Positions 7,562 through 16,263 are shown, counted from the first letter of the stretch. The stretch is 35,159 bases of DNA from an uncultured Spirochaetia bacterium (GCA_937967705.1 CALCJG010000083.1:1-35159); one strand, 5' to 3'. The notes: generated by a model not told the origin, from the letters alone. Made by a program: numbers and translations.

Positions 7562-8266
7562 TTACCTCTTGCCCCCCGCCAGGGCCCGGTCCAGGGTCTT
7601 TTTCTTCTTGTCCAGCCGCTTCAGGTGGGTATCGATGATCTTGTCGAAATCCGTCTCTCCCTTCATGATGGCGTACCGCTCCGATTCGATGGTCCCCAGG
7701 TCGGTAGTGATCTTCACGTCACTGGCCCGCCGGGCATAGCGTTTGGCGTTTTCCCAGTAGGGCCGGGCCTCCTTGTAATACTTTTCCGCCGTATCCAGGC
7801 TCTCCCGGATTTCCTTGGCAAAATCCAGGTTGTAAAAATAGAGACGGTGCTTGTCATAGCGCGCGGCGATCCTCAGGTGATTGCGCATGATCAGCATATT
7901 GATGTGCATGAACATGAGATTGCGGTACTTCAGGTATTCCGCCTCCGATTCCACTCGGACCAGCGCCTCCGAGGGGTGGCGGAACTTGCAGTTGAGGGCC
8001 GTCTTCAGCCGCTCGATGTTCTTCATCAGGCTGTTCTCGTTGTAGTAGAGCTTTTTTCCGTACAGCTCGTAGAAATCCTCCACGTAATGCGGCACGATCT
8101 TGTAATGCAGCCGCACCCTGGGAATGTAGTCCGAGAAGGGGACGTATTTACCCTTGTCCTTCTCCTGGAAGTACTGATACTGATAATCCTCCCCCGACAG
8201 GAGCAGGGGTCCCGCCAGGAAAAGGAGGGTCAGCAGGGGGATGTATGTCTTTCGCATTTTTGCCAT
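7562..8266 (-). CDS. Secreted protein of unknown function
   Basis: 234 residues with a clear signal peptide (basic MAKMRK, hydrophobic TYIPLLTLLFLAGPLLL, cleavage near LSG-EDY), so it is exported. The mature part is highly charged and rich in Tyr, Arg, Lys and Glu, mostly helical, with long amphipathic stretches such as TAEKYYKEARPYWENAKRYA and a lysine-rich end (LKRLDKKKKTLDRAL). I recognise no family. The helical, tyrosine-rich character suggests a periplasmic or surface scaffolding protein, but that is only an impression. No good ribosome site precedes ATG 8266 or the alternative ATG 8257. It lies downstream of mntP on the same strand after about 107 bases, with no obvious terminator between. 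Confidence 0.72.
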   Translation of the reverse strand: MAKMRKTYIPLLTLLFLAGPLLLSGEDYQYQYFQEKDKGKYVPFSDYIPRVRLHYKIVPHYVEDFYELYGKKLYYNENSLMKNIERLKTALNCKFRHPSEALVRVESEAEYLKYRNLMFMHINMLIMRNHLRIAARYDKHRLYFYNLDFAKEIRESLDTAEKYYKEARPYWENAKRYARRASDVKITTDLGTIESERYAIMKGETDFDKIIDTHLKRLDKKKKTLDRALAGGKR

Positions 8267-8373
8267 AGCCGGTCGGAGCCGCTGTAGGGCCCTGATTTCT
8301 TATCGGCCCGGCGGGGTAAAAAGTGAAGAAGGATTGTCTCCAGGGGCAGGGGGGTGATGAGGTTCCGGAAGCG

Positions 8374-8937
8374 CTACACGCAAAGATGTTCGTAGACGAT
8401 TCGCAGCCCGATGGCAATGAGAAGGATGCCGCCGAACATCTCCACCCGCTTGCCCAGCAGTATTCCCGCCCGTTTGCCGAGAAAGACCCCCGCCACGGAG
8501 AAAAAGGCGCAGACAACGCCGATGACTATACTGGGATAGAGGATGGGCTTTCCCTGCACGCCGATGACGAGACCCACCGCCAGCGCGTCGATGCTGGTGG
8601 CCACGGCCAGGGCGATCAGGGTGAGGCCGCGCGAGGGGTCCCGGCTGAAGCGGTGCTCTTCGTCGGAGGAGAGGGAATCCCGTATCATCTTGCCGCCGAT
8701 CAGGGCAAGGAGGGTCAGAGCCACCCAGTGATCGTAATCGCGGATCCAGGATTCCACGTATTTCCCGGCGGCATAGCCGATCACGGGCATGAAGAACTGA
8801 AAGAGCCCGAAATGGAAGGCCAGGCGGAAATAATGCCGGAGGCCCGGTTTCTCAATGATGAACCCCGCCGCCAGGGATACCGAAAAGGCGTCCATGGCCA
8901 GGCCCACCGCAATACCCAGAATGTTGAGATGATCCAT
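8374..8937 (-). CDS. mntP: Manganese efflux pump MntP
   Basis: Inner-membrane Mn2+ exporter. 187 residues, six hydrophobic helices, two internally related halves each with a membrane-embedded acidic motif: GLAMDAFSVSLAAG (Asp16) and VATSIDALAVG (Asp117). These match the functionally required aspartates of E. coli MntP, and the length is almost identical. Start ATG 8937 is chosen because it places Asp16 exactly as in the family; a longer in-frame extension to 9009 has no homologous content. Just before the start, on the coding strand, GAGAGAGGGG serves as ribosome site and may pair with an upstream CCCC. I looked for a yybP-ykoY manganese riboswitch and could not recognise one. Confidence 0.94.
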   Translation of the reverse strand: MDHLNILGIAVGLAMDAFSVSLAAGFIIEKPGLRHYFRLAFHFGLFQFFMPVIGYAAGKYVESWIRDYDHWVALTLLALIGGKMIRDSLSSDEEHRFSRDPSRGLTLIALAVATSIDALAVGLVIGVQGKPILYPSIVIGVVCAFFSVAGVFLGKRAGILLGKRVEMFGGILLIAIGLRIVYEHLCV

Positions 8938-8939
8938 AA

Positions 8940-8955
8940 CCCCTCTCTCTCGGGG
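8940..8955 (-). promoter_or_regulatory. Small hairpin covering the mntP ribosome site
   Basis: On the mntP coding strand, CCCC, an 8-base purine loop (GAGAGAGA) and GGGG lie 2 bases before the start codon. The GGGG arm is part of the only plausible Shine-Dalgarno sequence. The stem is only 4 bp, so control by this structure is a weak inference. Confidence 0.25.
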
Positions 8956-9082
8956 AGTGACTATGCCGACCGATCGGATTCTGCCGGCGGCGCTCTCTTC
9001 AGGGTGCAATCATCCGGGAAGGGGATCAAGCAGTTTTTTGCCGGGGCCACACGATGGAAGGGCCGTTTTTTCGATAAACTTG

Positions 9083-9111
9083 TTGAATTATTAATCTTTT
9101 CGTTTTAGAAT
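9083..9111 (+). promoter_or_regulatory. Sigma-70-type promoter for the nuclease-fold/K+ channel genes
   Basis: -35 TTGAAT (9083-9088), 17-base spacer and -10 TAGAAT (9106-9111, five of six consensus). It sits in a locally AT-rich stretch between the divergent mntP gene and the gene starting at 9175. Transcription would begin near 9118, leaving a leader of about 57 bases. Confidence 0.65.
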
Positions 9112-9174
9112 AGCGGGGATGCTGTTGGGTCGAAGGACCGGTAATGGTTCCCATAATTTCCGAGGAGTGTGGTC

Positions 9175-9756
9175 ATGCGCCTTTCCGCCGATTCCCTTTT
9201 CTGGTTCATCCTGCTGGGCTTCGTGGTGGCGGCTTCCTATTTTACCGTCGGCGTGTCGGTCTTTAAAAGGGAGCTCCGCTCGTCAGCGGAGGTCCGCATT
9301 GCCAGCGGGCAGAAGGTGACTGTGCTCAAGGTCGTGGACGGCGACGAGATCTCCGTGAAAGCGGGAGATCAGCGCTTCGTGGTCCGCATGCTGGGGATCG
9401 TCTCCTTCGATCCCAATGTGAACGATCCTCAGATCAAGGGTGCAGCGGAGATGACGGTCAACTATCTGCGCAACAAGCTCCTGGACGGCGAGGTGGAGCT
9501 GGTTTTCGACACCTTCGCCCGGGACAGGAACGATCGTATCCTCTCCTATGTTCATAAGGGGGCCGTTGACATCGGCGAGGAGATGCTGAGCAACGGCCTG
9601 ACCATCGTGTACACCAAGTATCCTTTCTCGCGAATAAAGCGCTATCTGGCCACGGAGCGTCTGGCGAGGGAGGTTAAAATCGGGCTCTGGGCCAATCCGG
9701 TGCTGCTCCGCCGCTCTCAGGAACTGAAGAAGCTCTGGGAAAAGGAAAAGCCGTAG
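9175..9756 (+). CDS. Membrane-anchored SNase-fold (thermonuclease-like) protein, catalytic site degenerate
   Basis: 193 residues. Residues 8-28 form an N-terminal anchor, so the domain faces the periplasm. From about residue 45 the staphylococcal-nuclease (SNase) pattern appears: VTVLKVVDGDEISV (Asp55), FVVRMLGI (Arg71), IKGAAEMTVNYL, RDRNDRILSYV (Arg121) and IGLW. The family's D-x-P-E, which carries a metal aspartate and the catalytic glutamate, is here VSFDPN. Hydrolytic activity is therefore doubtful, though both arginines and the first aspartate remain. ATG 9175 is used because GAGGAG (9162-9167) is 7 bases away; GTG 9169 would be only 1 base away. It lies 8 bases before the K+ channel gene, so the two are probably co-transcribed from the promoter at 9083. 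Confidence 0.85.
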   Translation: MRLSADSLFWFILLGFVVAASYFTVGVSVFKRELRSSAEVRIASGQKVTVLKVVDGDEISVKAGDQRFVVRMLGIVSFDPNVNDPQIKGAAEMTVNYLRNKLLDGEVELVFDTFARDRNDRILSYVHKGAVDIGEEMLSNGLTIVYTKYPFSRIKRYLATERLAREVKIGLWANPVLLRRSQELKKLWEKEKP

Positions 9757-9764
9757 GGGGTGTG

Positions 9765-10823
9765 ATGTTCAGCATACTGCTATTCTTCCGAAAAAAGATT
9801 GTCGGCCGGCTGCACTACAGCAAGGTAAAGGCCGCCCTGCTCTTTCTCTGTATTCTCTGGTACTCCGCCTCGGGATACCTGTTCTTCGAGCTCCCGCAGA
9901 AACCCGACCTGGGATGGGCCGACAGCCTCTGGTGGACTCTGGTCACCATGTCCACCGTGGGATACGGTGATCTCTTTCCCTCGACGGTCGCCGGCCGTTA
10001 TCTGGTGGGAGTTCCCACGATGATCTTCGGGATCGGTTTTCTCGGGTTCATCATATCGGAGGTCGCCTCAAAGCTCATCGAAACCCGCTCACGGAGGTTA
10101 CAGGGCATGCTTGATGTAACTATGAAGAATCATGTCGTTCTGGTAAACTGCACCCGGATTGAAGAGATTCTGGGATTGCTTCAGGAGCTCAAAGCGGACG
10201 ATTCCACGGCGGGCAAGGGGGTCTGCCTCATCGACGAGTTTCTTGCGGAAATACCGCCGGTGCTCCACGACATGGGGGTCCACTTCGTCCGGGGCAATCC
10301 CACGGACGTGGATGTGCTCCAGCGAGCCAACCTGCAGCAGGCGAGCCACGCCATCATCCTCCTCCGGGACCGCTGCGATTCCCACGCCGATGATCAGAAC
10401 CTCGTGACGGTCCTCGTTATTGAGAAACTCAATCCCGATGTCTTCACCATCGTGGAGGTGATGGATTCCCGGAAGACCCGGCAGTTCGAGCTGACGGGGG
10501 CAGACAGCATCGTCTGCACCAGCGACCTGACGGTCAACCTGATCGTCCAGGAGCTGCAGGACCCCGGGGTCCAGGCGATCGTGCAGGACCTCACCAGCAA
10601 CGCCGGGGGCGAGCAGTTTTACCTGGTCCCCATACGGGAGATGAGGGAATGGCGCTACCGCGAGCTGGTGCTCTGGGCGCTGGAGAGGCAGATGTCCGTC
10701 ATCGGGCTCGTCCGCGACGGTGCATCCCTTCTGGGCTGCCGCGCCGACGATGAGGTGCGTCCCGCCGACCGGGCCGTCCTCATCGGAAGCCGCCGTCCCC
10801 GGGAGATCAGTACGGTTTCCTGA
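9765..10823 (+). CDS. Two-TM potassium channel with RCK (TrkA-N/TrkA-C) domains
   Basis: MthK-like architecture, 352 residues. TM1 is at about 21-42, the pore loop carries the K+ selectivity filter TMSTVGYGD (filter residues about 64-69), and TM2 is at about 78-101. A cytoplasmic regulator-of-conductance region follows: an N-lobe from MKNHVVLVNCTRIEEIL, then VHFVRGNPTDVDVLQRANL, and a C-lobe with LVRDGASLLGCRADDEVRPADR. The GxGxxG loop of the Rossmann N-lobe is replaced by VNCTRIEE, so NAD(H) binding as in TrkA is unlikely; gating by another ligand or ion is possible. ATG 9765 fits better than GTG 9762 relative to AGGGGG (9755-9760). It is co-directional and tightly linked with the SNase-fold gene. 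Confidence 0.93.
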   Translation: MFSILLFFRKKIVGRLHYSKVKAALLFLCILWYSASGYLFFELPQKPDLGWADSLWWTLVTMSTVGYGDLFPSTVAGRYLVGVPTMIFGIGFLGFIISEVASKLIETRSRRLQGMLDVTMKNHVVLVNCTRIEEILGLLQELKADDSTAGKGVCLIDEFLAEIPPVLHDMGVHFVRGNPTDVDVLQRANLQQASHAIILLRDRCDSHADDQNLVTVLVIEKLNPDVFTIVEVMDSRKTRQFELTGADSIVCTSDLTVNLIVQELQDPGVQAIVQDLTSNAGGEQFYLVPIREMREWRYRELVLWALERQMSVIGLVRDGASLLGCRADDEVRPADRAVLIGSRRPREISTVS

Positions 10824-10862
10824 CCGCCGCCTATCGTGGCATTTTTTATTTAGGAGAAAAAC

Positions 10863-11336
10863 ATGGATCTGCAATTCCGAAGCCTGAGGATCGTCATCAC
10901 GGAAAAACCCATCGGCCCTCAGGGGGAGATGGTGCGGAAGACGGAATTCGACCGTGAGAGCATACGGGAACACCGCCTGGTGCTGGGACCGGGGGACCTC
11001 CTTCGGGACAGGGCCTGGGTCGTGAACTTCTTTCTGGCCGCCATGATCGCCCTGGCCGTCTTTGCCCTGATCTACGGGGGTGCCGCCATCGGAGCGGGGG
11101 TGCGCCTCACCGATGGCGACTACCGTGGTGTTTATACCGCGGCCTTTGTCCTCTCATTCCTGATCCTCTGGGCCGGGCTCTCTGTCCCCGGCGCTGTCCG
11201 TAACAAAAAGCAGGATTCCGTGTCGGCGGAGCGGGGCAAGGGCAACTGGAAGATCGTGGACGAAAAAAATTGGGAAGACTTTTACAGGCTCCTGACTCTC
11301 CCCAAGCCGAAAGAGGAGGATTCGGAGGAACGGTGA
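10863..11336 (+). CDS. Two-TM membrane protein of unknown function
   Basis: 157 residues with a good AGGAG ribosome site and ATG start. A soluble N-terminal part (about 50 residues, beginning LQFRSLRIVITEKP) precedes two hydrophobic helices, VNFFLAAMIALAVFALIYGG (about 54-73) and YTAAFVLSFLILWAGLSVPG (about 90-109). The tail is charged and acidic, with a tryptophan pair (WKIVDEKNWEDF). It lies 39 bases after the K+ channel gene and has normal GC content. I recognise no family. It is the last gene before the AT-rich island, and base composition changes immediately after its stop. Confidence 0.7.
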   Translation: MDLQFRSLRIVITEKPIGPQGEMVRKTEFDRESIREHRLVLGPGDLLRDRAWVVNFFLAAMIALAVFALIYGGAAIGAGVRLTDGDYRGVYTAAFVLSFLILWAGLSVPGAVRNKKQDSVSAERGKGNWKIVDEKNWEDFYRLLTLPKPKEEDSEER

Positions 11337-11486
11337 TGTATTGTTCCAGGTTAGATACTGCTTTGTATTTAAGTTTCTCTCTCTTTATTGACTTAAAATA
11401 GAATTAATGCTGCTAGCAAATATGATTATCAAGTTGTCAAGTGTGTGGCTATAAATAGGGTAGCTCATAGAGGATAAAGCCCAACC

Positions 11487-14400
11487 ATGAATAAAAAAGA
11501 ATGGGGCATTGATCTGACGGGAAGGAAAATGCTGTATGCGCCCTGGCCTGTGGATACATTAGGTATATATCGCCTTCCCACCCAGAGCGAAATAGAGGAA
11601 GTTTATGGTATTTCCGGTGAAGCAGTGAGAGAAACTCTGCTTTACTTTGAAGAGCGGGCGGACATTGAGCAGGCGGATTCTGGCGGGGCTTTATCTGCCA
11701 CCCAACATCTTGTTTTAATGCTCAATGATCATGCGATTGATGACAAGTATCGAATAACGCGTGATGAACTTCTTGATCCCTCGCGGTGGTACAACAACGA
11801 ATACTATTTTTATTTTATTATGTTCACAAAGAAAGTGATCGGAAGATATGACTTTCATTATGGTGAAGGTGATAAGGGACAAGTAAGTATTCATCATAAA
11901 ATATTTGAGAAAGGATTTGTTGAACAAATTCCTTGGGGAGTTGACGGTCACGGGAAAACAGTTCATGATTTTGCGATTACAAATTGTGTAGGACCACTTA
12001 AATATATCGAAGAAAACAATTATGATATATCTGATGGTTTATTATTTATTAATAGTATTCTTCCTAATGGCTTCAATGTTGATAGAGAATTCTTTAATAA
12101 TGAAACCTTTTGGATAAGTGGGGAGTTTTTACAATATTGTTATACAATAATAAGTATTTTATCAAATGACTTAGAAATATTGATAAAATCAGCTGAATAC
12201 TCAGTAAGAGAAAAATTGAGAACAGCTAGACTAATTGTTAATGTCCCAAAAAAAATAGCATTATCAGTTATGAAAACGGTTACATCTAAAGCAAATTCGG
12301 TTTATAAGTATGATTTTGAAATCGAATCAAATTTCATTATAATATCTGTATCATTCCAAAAACATTTCCAAGTCCAACAATATTCAAAATATATTTTGTC
12401 ATGCTTAAATAATAGCTCAAGGATACATATTGGTGCTTTTAAAGCAATATTTGAATTATTATATCGAAGGAGTATTTCAAATTATAATGATACTCTTTTG
12501 GGTAATTATTCTGGGTTTAATCTGTCGTACAATATTGAGGGGAATAGTAGAAATATTATAATTAACATTATAATAATTATGTTAATACTTATCATTAATA
12601 TTATTTATGGGATTATTATCGATTTTCCTAATTACTCTATCATTGGAATATCAATTGTTGTTTACTTTTTATTAATTTGGATTGTAGGACAAAAAAATCT
12701 TATCAACGAGTTGTCGAGTAAGTTGATCGAAAGTTCCCAATCGGCTCAAGAGCAATTATTATCTTTGGAAAAAATATCTGAACGGTTATTAGAAGAAAGA
12801 AATAATTTAGAGATTTCAGTAAAACTACGGACTAATGAACTGGCTATTGCAAATGAGAAACTTAAAGAGTTGGATAAACTAAAATCAGAATTCTTTGCCA
12901 ATGTTTCCCATGAAATCAGAACACCGCTTACTCTCATCCTCACACCTGTGAATGCGGTTTTGTCCAATAAGTATGGTATGGAACCAGACAGGGCTTTCAT
13001 TGAGTCGATTCAGCGCAATGCTTCCCGACTCCTTGGACTTGTGAACGACCTCCTGGATTTTTCTCGTGTTGATGCAGGTCGAGTGAATTTGAAAGTCCAA
13101 GTGGTTAACCTTATAGAACTCATGAAGGAGCATACTGGAATGGTATTATCGGTATGCGAGGCCAAAGGAATATCACTGGATTTCTATGCAGGGAGTGAAC
13201 CTGTTTTTATTATGGTGGATCGGAGTATGATGGATAAAATTGTCTCAAATCTGCTTTCCAATGCAATCAAGTTTACCGAACAAGGGGGGTGGATCAGAAT
13301 AAGAGTCTATATTGAAATGGGGAAAAAAGCTAATATCGAGGTTGAGGATAACGGTATCGGTATACCTGAAGAAAAAATTGACTCAGTGTTCGATCGTTTT
13401 TCCCAAGCTGATGCCAGTTCTACGCGTTGTTATGAAGGGACAGGTATTGGCCTGGCTCTTGTAAAGGAATTTGTTACATTGCATGGTGGGAGTGTTCAAG
13501 TGGAAAGTCGTTACCATGGACAATATCCAATAAATCACGGAAGTACTTTTACCATTTCAATTCCAATGGGAAACGATCATCTTGAAGGTCGGACTGACGT
13601 TGAATTCATGGATAATATAGATAAAAAAGAAATGCTGGATTATATGTATACAGAATCATTGATTGATGGCAATATGAAGATTAATAGCCAGGAAAGTCAA
13701 ATAAATGACGATGATGGTAAACCGACTTTACTGATTGTCGAGGATAATCTCGATATGCATGATCTATTGAGACGTTTATTAGGTGATTCCTACAATATAT
13801 TAACAGCCATGAACGGGAGGGAAGCTCTGAATATTCTGGAGTTTGAGGCATTCATTCCTGATCTTGTTCTTGCCGATGTGATGATGCCTGAAATGGACGG
13901 ATATGAGCTTACACAGTGTTTACGGAAAGACAGCCGTTTTGAGGGGATTCCGATCATTCTCTTGACCGCAAAAGCAGATGAGGCAATGAAAATAGAGGGT
14001 TTTGAAAGAGGAGCTACAGATTATATATTAAAACCCTTTAGTGCGCCGGAATTGACATCAAGAATAAAAGCTCAGATCGAGATGAAAAAAGTTCGGGACC
14101 GGTTGGCCCGCACAAATGAAATGCTCTACAAAAAACTTGCCTCCGATAAAAAGGGACTCTCTGTTGTAAGCGTTTCATCTGAGGAGAAAGTGTTGCGTGT
14201 TGCTGATTTTTTAAGAGAAAACTATGCCGCAGACCTTTCAAGGGAAGGTCTCGCGGCGGCGGTGGATATGAGTCCTGACCATCTTAGCCGGGTATTTAAT
14301 CGAGTTCAAGGCAAGCGAATTGATGAATTCATCAATGAATTAAGAATTCAGGAAGCCGTTAAACGTCTTAAGTATTCCGATGATACCGTAACCTCAATCG

Positions 14401-14492
14401 CTTTTAGTGTAGGCTTTGACAATCTTCGTTCTTTCTACAGTGCATTCCACAAATTCACACATAAAAAACCTTCCGATTTACGTCACTCTTAA
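11487..14492 (+). CDS. Hybrid histidine kinase / response regulator / AraC-type DNA-binding protein
   Basis: A whole two-component system in one 1001-residue chain. Residues 1 to about 345 are an unrecognised, probably cytoplasmic sensor region (no signal peptide). Two very hydrophobic helices follow (about 355-378 and 382-402), then a coiled coil to about 465. HisKA has the H-box FFANVSHEIRTPL (His475). The ATPase domain has N-box SNLLSNAIKFT, DNGIGIP and GTGIGLAL. The receiver starts at LLIVEDN (746-754), with phospho-acceptor Asp797 in LADVMMPEMDG and a KPF lysine loop. An AraC HTH occupies about 899-1001 (MSPDHLSRVF, SIAFSVGFDNLRSFYSAF). The ribosome site at ATG 11487 is weak (AGAGGA, 12 bases away); an internal ATG at 11529 is an alternative. 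It probably regulates the neighbouring barrel and lipoprotein genes, a guess from position. GC content varies strongly along the gene. Confidence 0.93.
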   Translation: MNKKEWGIDLTGRKMLYAPWPVDTLGIYRLPTQSEIEEVYGISGEAVRETLLYFEERADIEQADSGGALSATQHLVLMLNDHAIDDKYRITRDELLDPSRWYNNEYYFYFIMFTKKVIGRYDFHYGEGDKGQVSIHHKIFEKGFVEQIPWGVDGHGKTVHDFAITNCVGPLKYIEENNYDISDGLLFINSILPNGFNVDREFFNNETFWISGEFLQYCYTIISILSNDLEILIKSAEYSVREKLRTARLIVNVPKKIALSVMKTVTSKANSVYKYDFEIESNFIIISVSFQKHFQVQQYSKYILSCLNNSSRIHIGAFKAIFELLYRRSISNYNDTLLGNYSGFNLSYNIEGNSRNIIINIIIIMLILIINIIYGIIIDFPNYSIIGISIVVYFLLIWIVGQKNLINELSSKLIESSQSAQEQLLSLEKISERLLEERNNLEISVKLRTNELAIANEKLKELDKLKSEFFANVSHEIRTPLTLILTPVNAVLSNKYGMEPDRAFIESIQRNASRLLGLVNDLLDFSRVDAGRVNLKVQVVNLIELMKEHTGMVLSVCEAKGISLDFYAGSEPVFIMVDRSMMDKIVSNLLSNAIKFTEQGGWIRIRVYIEMGKKANIEVEDNGIGIPEEKIDSVFDRFSQADASSTRCYEGTGIGLALVKEFVTLHGGSVQVESRYHGQYPINHGSTFTISIPMGNDHLEGRTDVEFMDNIDKKEMLDYMYTESLIDGNMKINSQESQINDDDGKPTLLIVEDNLDMHDLLRRLLGDSYNILTAMNGREALNILEFEAFIPDLVLADVMMPEMDGYELTQCLRKDSRFEGIPIILLTAKADEAMKIEGFERGATDYILKPFSAPELTSRIKAQIEMKKVRDRLARTNEMLYKKLASDKKGLSVVSVSSEEKVLRVADFLRENYAADLSREGLAAAVDMSPDHLSRVFNRVQGKRIDEFINELRIQEAVKRLKYSDDTVTSIAFSVGFDNLRSFYSAFHKFTHKKPSDLRHS

Positions 14493-14575
14493 GGAGATAA
14501 CTGATTAGTCCCACAAGTGAGTTATCGAAGATCAGTTCTTATCCTTTCAAACTTCACTTTTATTATTGAATATTA

Positions 14576-14587
14576 CTGATCGATCAG
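14576..14587. promoter_or_regulatory. 12-bp perfect palindrome, candidate operator upstream of the barrel gene
   Basis: CTGATCGATCAG, a perfect palindrome in the 178-base gap between the hybrid AraC regulator and the barrel gene, 83 bases before the latter's start. It might bind a dimeric regulator, but AraC proteins usually use direct repeats. The remainder of the gap holds a weak inverted repeat (14496-14526) and nothing else I can identify. Confidence 0.3.
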
Positions 14588-14670
14588 CCATCAGCAAGAC
14601 AGGATTCTATCTAGTCATTATTTTTCCTCAAGATTCAATTGTTGATTTTTGATTTAAGGAGGAAAAGAAA

Positions 14671-15690
14671 GTGAAATACCTTATTTTCACAAAAAATCAT
14701 TTCATCTTCATCACTATTCTCATAATGGTTTTCATCTTGAGTATTATTAAGGATTTAAAAGCGAATCCCTATTTCCAATATGACCAGGGAATGGCTAATC
14801 CTATTACAGGGGTTGTTAACTTTTTAAGAGATGTGAATTTTGAAACCTTTACACCAATGACTCATTATAAAGATGATGATTTCCGTGTAACTGCGACACC
14901 GATGTATTCTAAGATTACTACACTCTTTAAGGACCCGGGGGCACCGGAAAAGGTTGAAGGCGACAATCTCGATGGGAAGGCAGTAGGAATCGCTTTCAAT
15001 TATGCGATTAGTCGTCACTTGAGTTTTGTTACTCTCTTTTCCGGGGTGATTATGAAAGGAGGCGCGGTAGAGGCACTTCAAACACCTGATGGTAACGGGA
15101 AATCATATCTAATCGATATGGACAATCGGAGTTATTCCCTGCATGCTGGTCTTGGCTATGATTTCATAGCGGGTGATAATTGGTCATTGCCTATTGTTAT
15201 TGGGCCCTATTTTCAACAGTATGATGTATCGATGCGTTATAGGTCAACCTGGTACAATGATCCATATCCCAGTATGAAGATTCAGGGAAAAGGTTATATG
15301 TATGGTTTGTTTTTATGTGCTGCTGTATCAAGAAAAGCTGAGGTGCTGGGTCATAACTTTAAAATTTCGCCTTATTTAATGTTTTATAGCGATTATTTAA
15401 ATAATCCAAAAGTCGATATTACTGTTGTCGAATCTAATTACTCAAAAGTTCCCGCGGGTACACAGGGGGATATTGAATTAAAAAAATTGAAATGTAGAGC
15501 TGATTTACTACCCGGTTTTAAATTAGAATATATATCCAAGAGTTCTATCTCACTTTCAGTCAGTGTCAGTGGTGTTTTATCGAGATATATGAGTTTTTAC
15601 AATGACAAATTTCTTTATGGAGTTGATTCAGCCAATTATATGGTTTCGGTAACATATAATGGAAATTTAACGTCCAAAACGGAAAAATAA
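14671..15690 (+). CDS. Probable outer-membrane beta-barrel protein, unknown function
   Basis: 339 residues starting at GTG 14671, supported by a perfect TAAGGAGG site 8 bases upstream. The N-terminus is an unusually long signal peptide, a basic start with a hydrophobic core (FIFITILIMVFILSII) and a likely cut near DLKA-NPYF. The mature part consists of alternating-residue strands (SLHAGLGYDF, SLPIVIGPYFQ, GYMYGLFLCAAVSRK, SISLSVSVSGVLSRY) with short polar turns. Glycine and aromatic content suits a transmembrane barrel. No family recognised; related in style to outer-membrane porin or export barrels. The chain does not end in the usual aromatic residue of a BamA signal (it ends LTSKTEK), so an inner-face beta protein cannot be excluded. 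AT-rich like its neighbours. Confidence 0.62.
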   Translation: MKYLIFTKNHFIFITILIMVFILSIIKDLKANPYFQYDQGMANPITGVVNFLRDVNFETFTPMTHYKDDDFRVTATPMYSKITTLFKDPGAPEKVEGDNLDGKAVGIAFNYAISRHLSFVTLFSGVIMKGGAVEALQTPDGNGKSYLIDMDNRSYSLHAGLGYDFIAGDNWSLPIVIGPYFQQYDVSMRYRSTWYNDPYPSMKIQGKGYMYGLFLCAAVSRKAEVLGHNFKISPYLMFYSDYLNNPKVDITVVESNYSKVPAGTQGDIELKKLKCRADLLPGFKLEYISKSSISLSVSVSGVLSRYMSFYNDKFLYGVDSANYMVSVTYNGNLTSKTEK

Positions 15691-15722
15691 TCAAAATTTT
15701 TTAATATAGTGGGGTATATACA

Positions 15723-16253
15723 ATGAGAAAAACAGCATGTTGTTTTTTATTGCTTTTATCATTAGTAGCTTTTTCTTGCGGAACAAAGTATAGCAAGATT
15801 AAAGTTAATTCTTGTACCAAATCGGTTATTTATTTTTATAACGATAATCCTCCTTCATGCTTGGGAATAACTCCCAATGTAAAAATTCAGAGATGTTTTA
15901 TATTCAGGAATGAAAAAGATTATGAATCCTTTAAAGGAGCGAGTCTATTTTCACGTAGGAGTTACCTGGATATCGTTCTCCAACCGGGGGAGTATTGTCC
16001 TGTAACTGTTGATCCTGGCAAGCAAAAGTTTATTATTGTATTGAATTATGAGTTTAGTAGTGGAGTAAGTTATGTTACTGGTGTGGGTCAGGTTTTTCAT
16101 TATGAGATCTCAGCAGAACCGAATAGCTCGTATTATATTAAAATTACTATCAAAGATAAATTCAAAGGTGGATATCTTGTAAAAATGCAGGAAACTTTGG
16201 CTGAAAAAGAGATCAAGGATTATGAACTTGGTGTGATGAGGACAAAAAAATAA
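15723..16253 (+). CDS. Lipoprotein of unknown function
   Basis: 176 residues. The signal peptide MRKTACCFLLLLSLVAFSCG places a lipid-attachment cysteine at residue 19; the lipobox (AFSC) is looser than in enterobacteria. The mature protein is beta-rich, with LDIVLQPGEYCPVTVDPG and the strand pair SSYYIKITIKDKFKGGY. Two further cysteines (PPSCLG, IQRCFIF) lie early in the mature part. It follows the barrel gene by 32 bases and shares its AT-rich composition, so the two are probably one unit. Its arrangement, a short cysteine-containing N-part, an LxPGEY turn and late YI strands, loosely recalls the lipoprotein on the other strand at 17304-17894, but I would not call them homologous without a search. 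Confidence 0.7.
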   Translation: MRKTACCFLLLLSLVAFSCGTKYSKIKVNSCTKSVIYFYNDNPPSCLGITPNVKIQRCFIFRNEKDYESFKGASLFSRRSYLDIVLQPGEYCPVTVDPGKQKFIIVLNYEFSSGVSYVTGVGQVFHYEISAEPNSSYYIKITIKDKFKGGYLVKMQETLAEKEIKDYELGVMRTKK

Positions 16254-16263
16254 TAGAATCTTC

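Noticed and set aside
8938..9080. Manganese (yybP-ykoY) riboswitch before mntP
   Set aside because: I looked for the conserved paired loops on the minus strand and did not find them; only a 4-bp hairpin at the ribosome site is visible.
11388..11455. TTGACT, TTGTCA, TATGAT and TATAAA boxes before the hybrid kinase gene
   Set aside because: No combination gives a 16-18 base spacer; in such AT-rich DNA matches occur by chance.
14496..14526. Inverted repeat GATAACT...AGTTATC after the hybrid kinase gene as a terminator
   Set aside because: Only 7 bp, A/T-rich, 17-base loop and no T-run; too weak to call.
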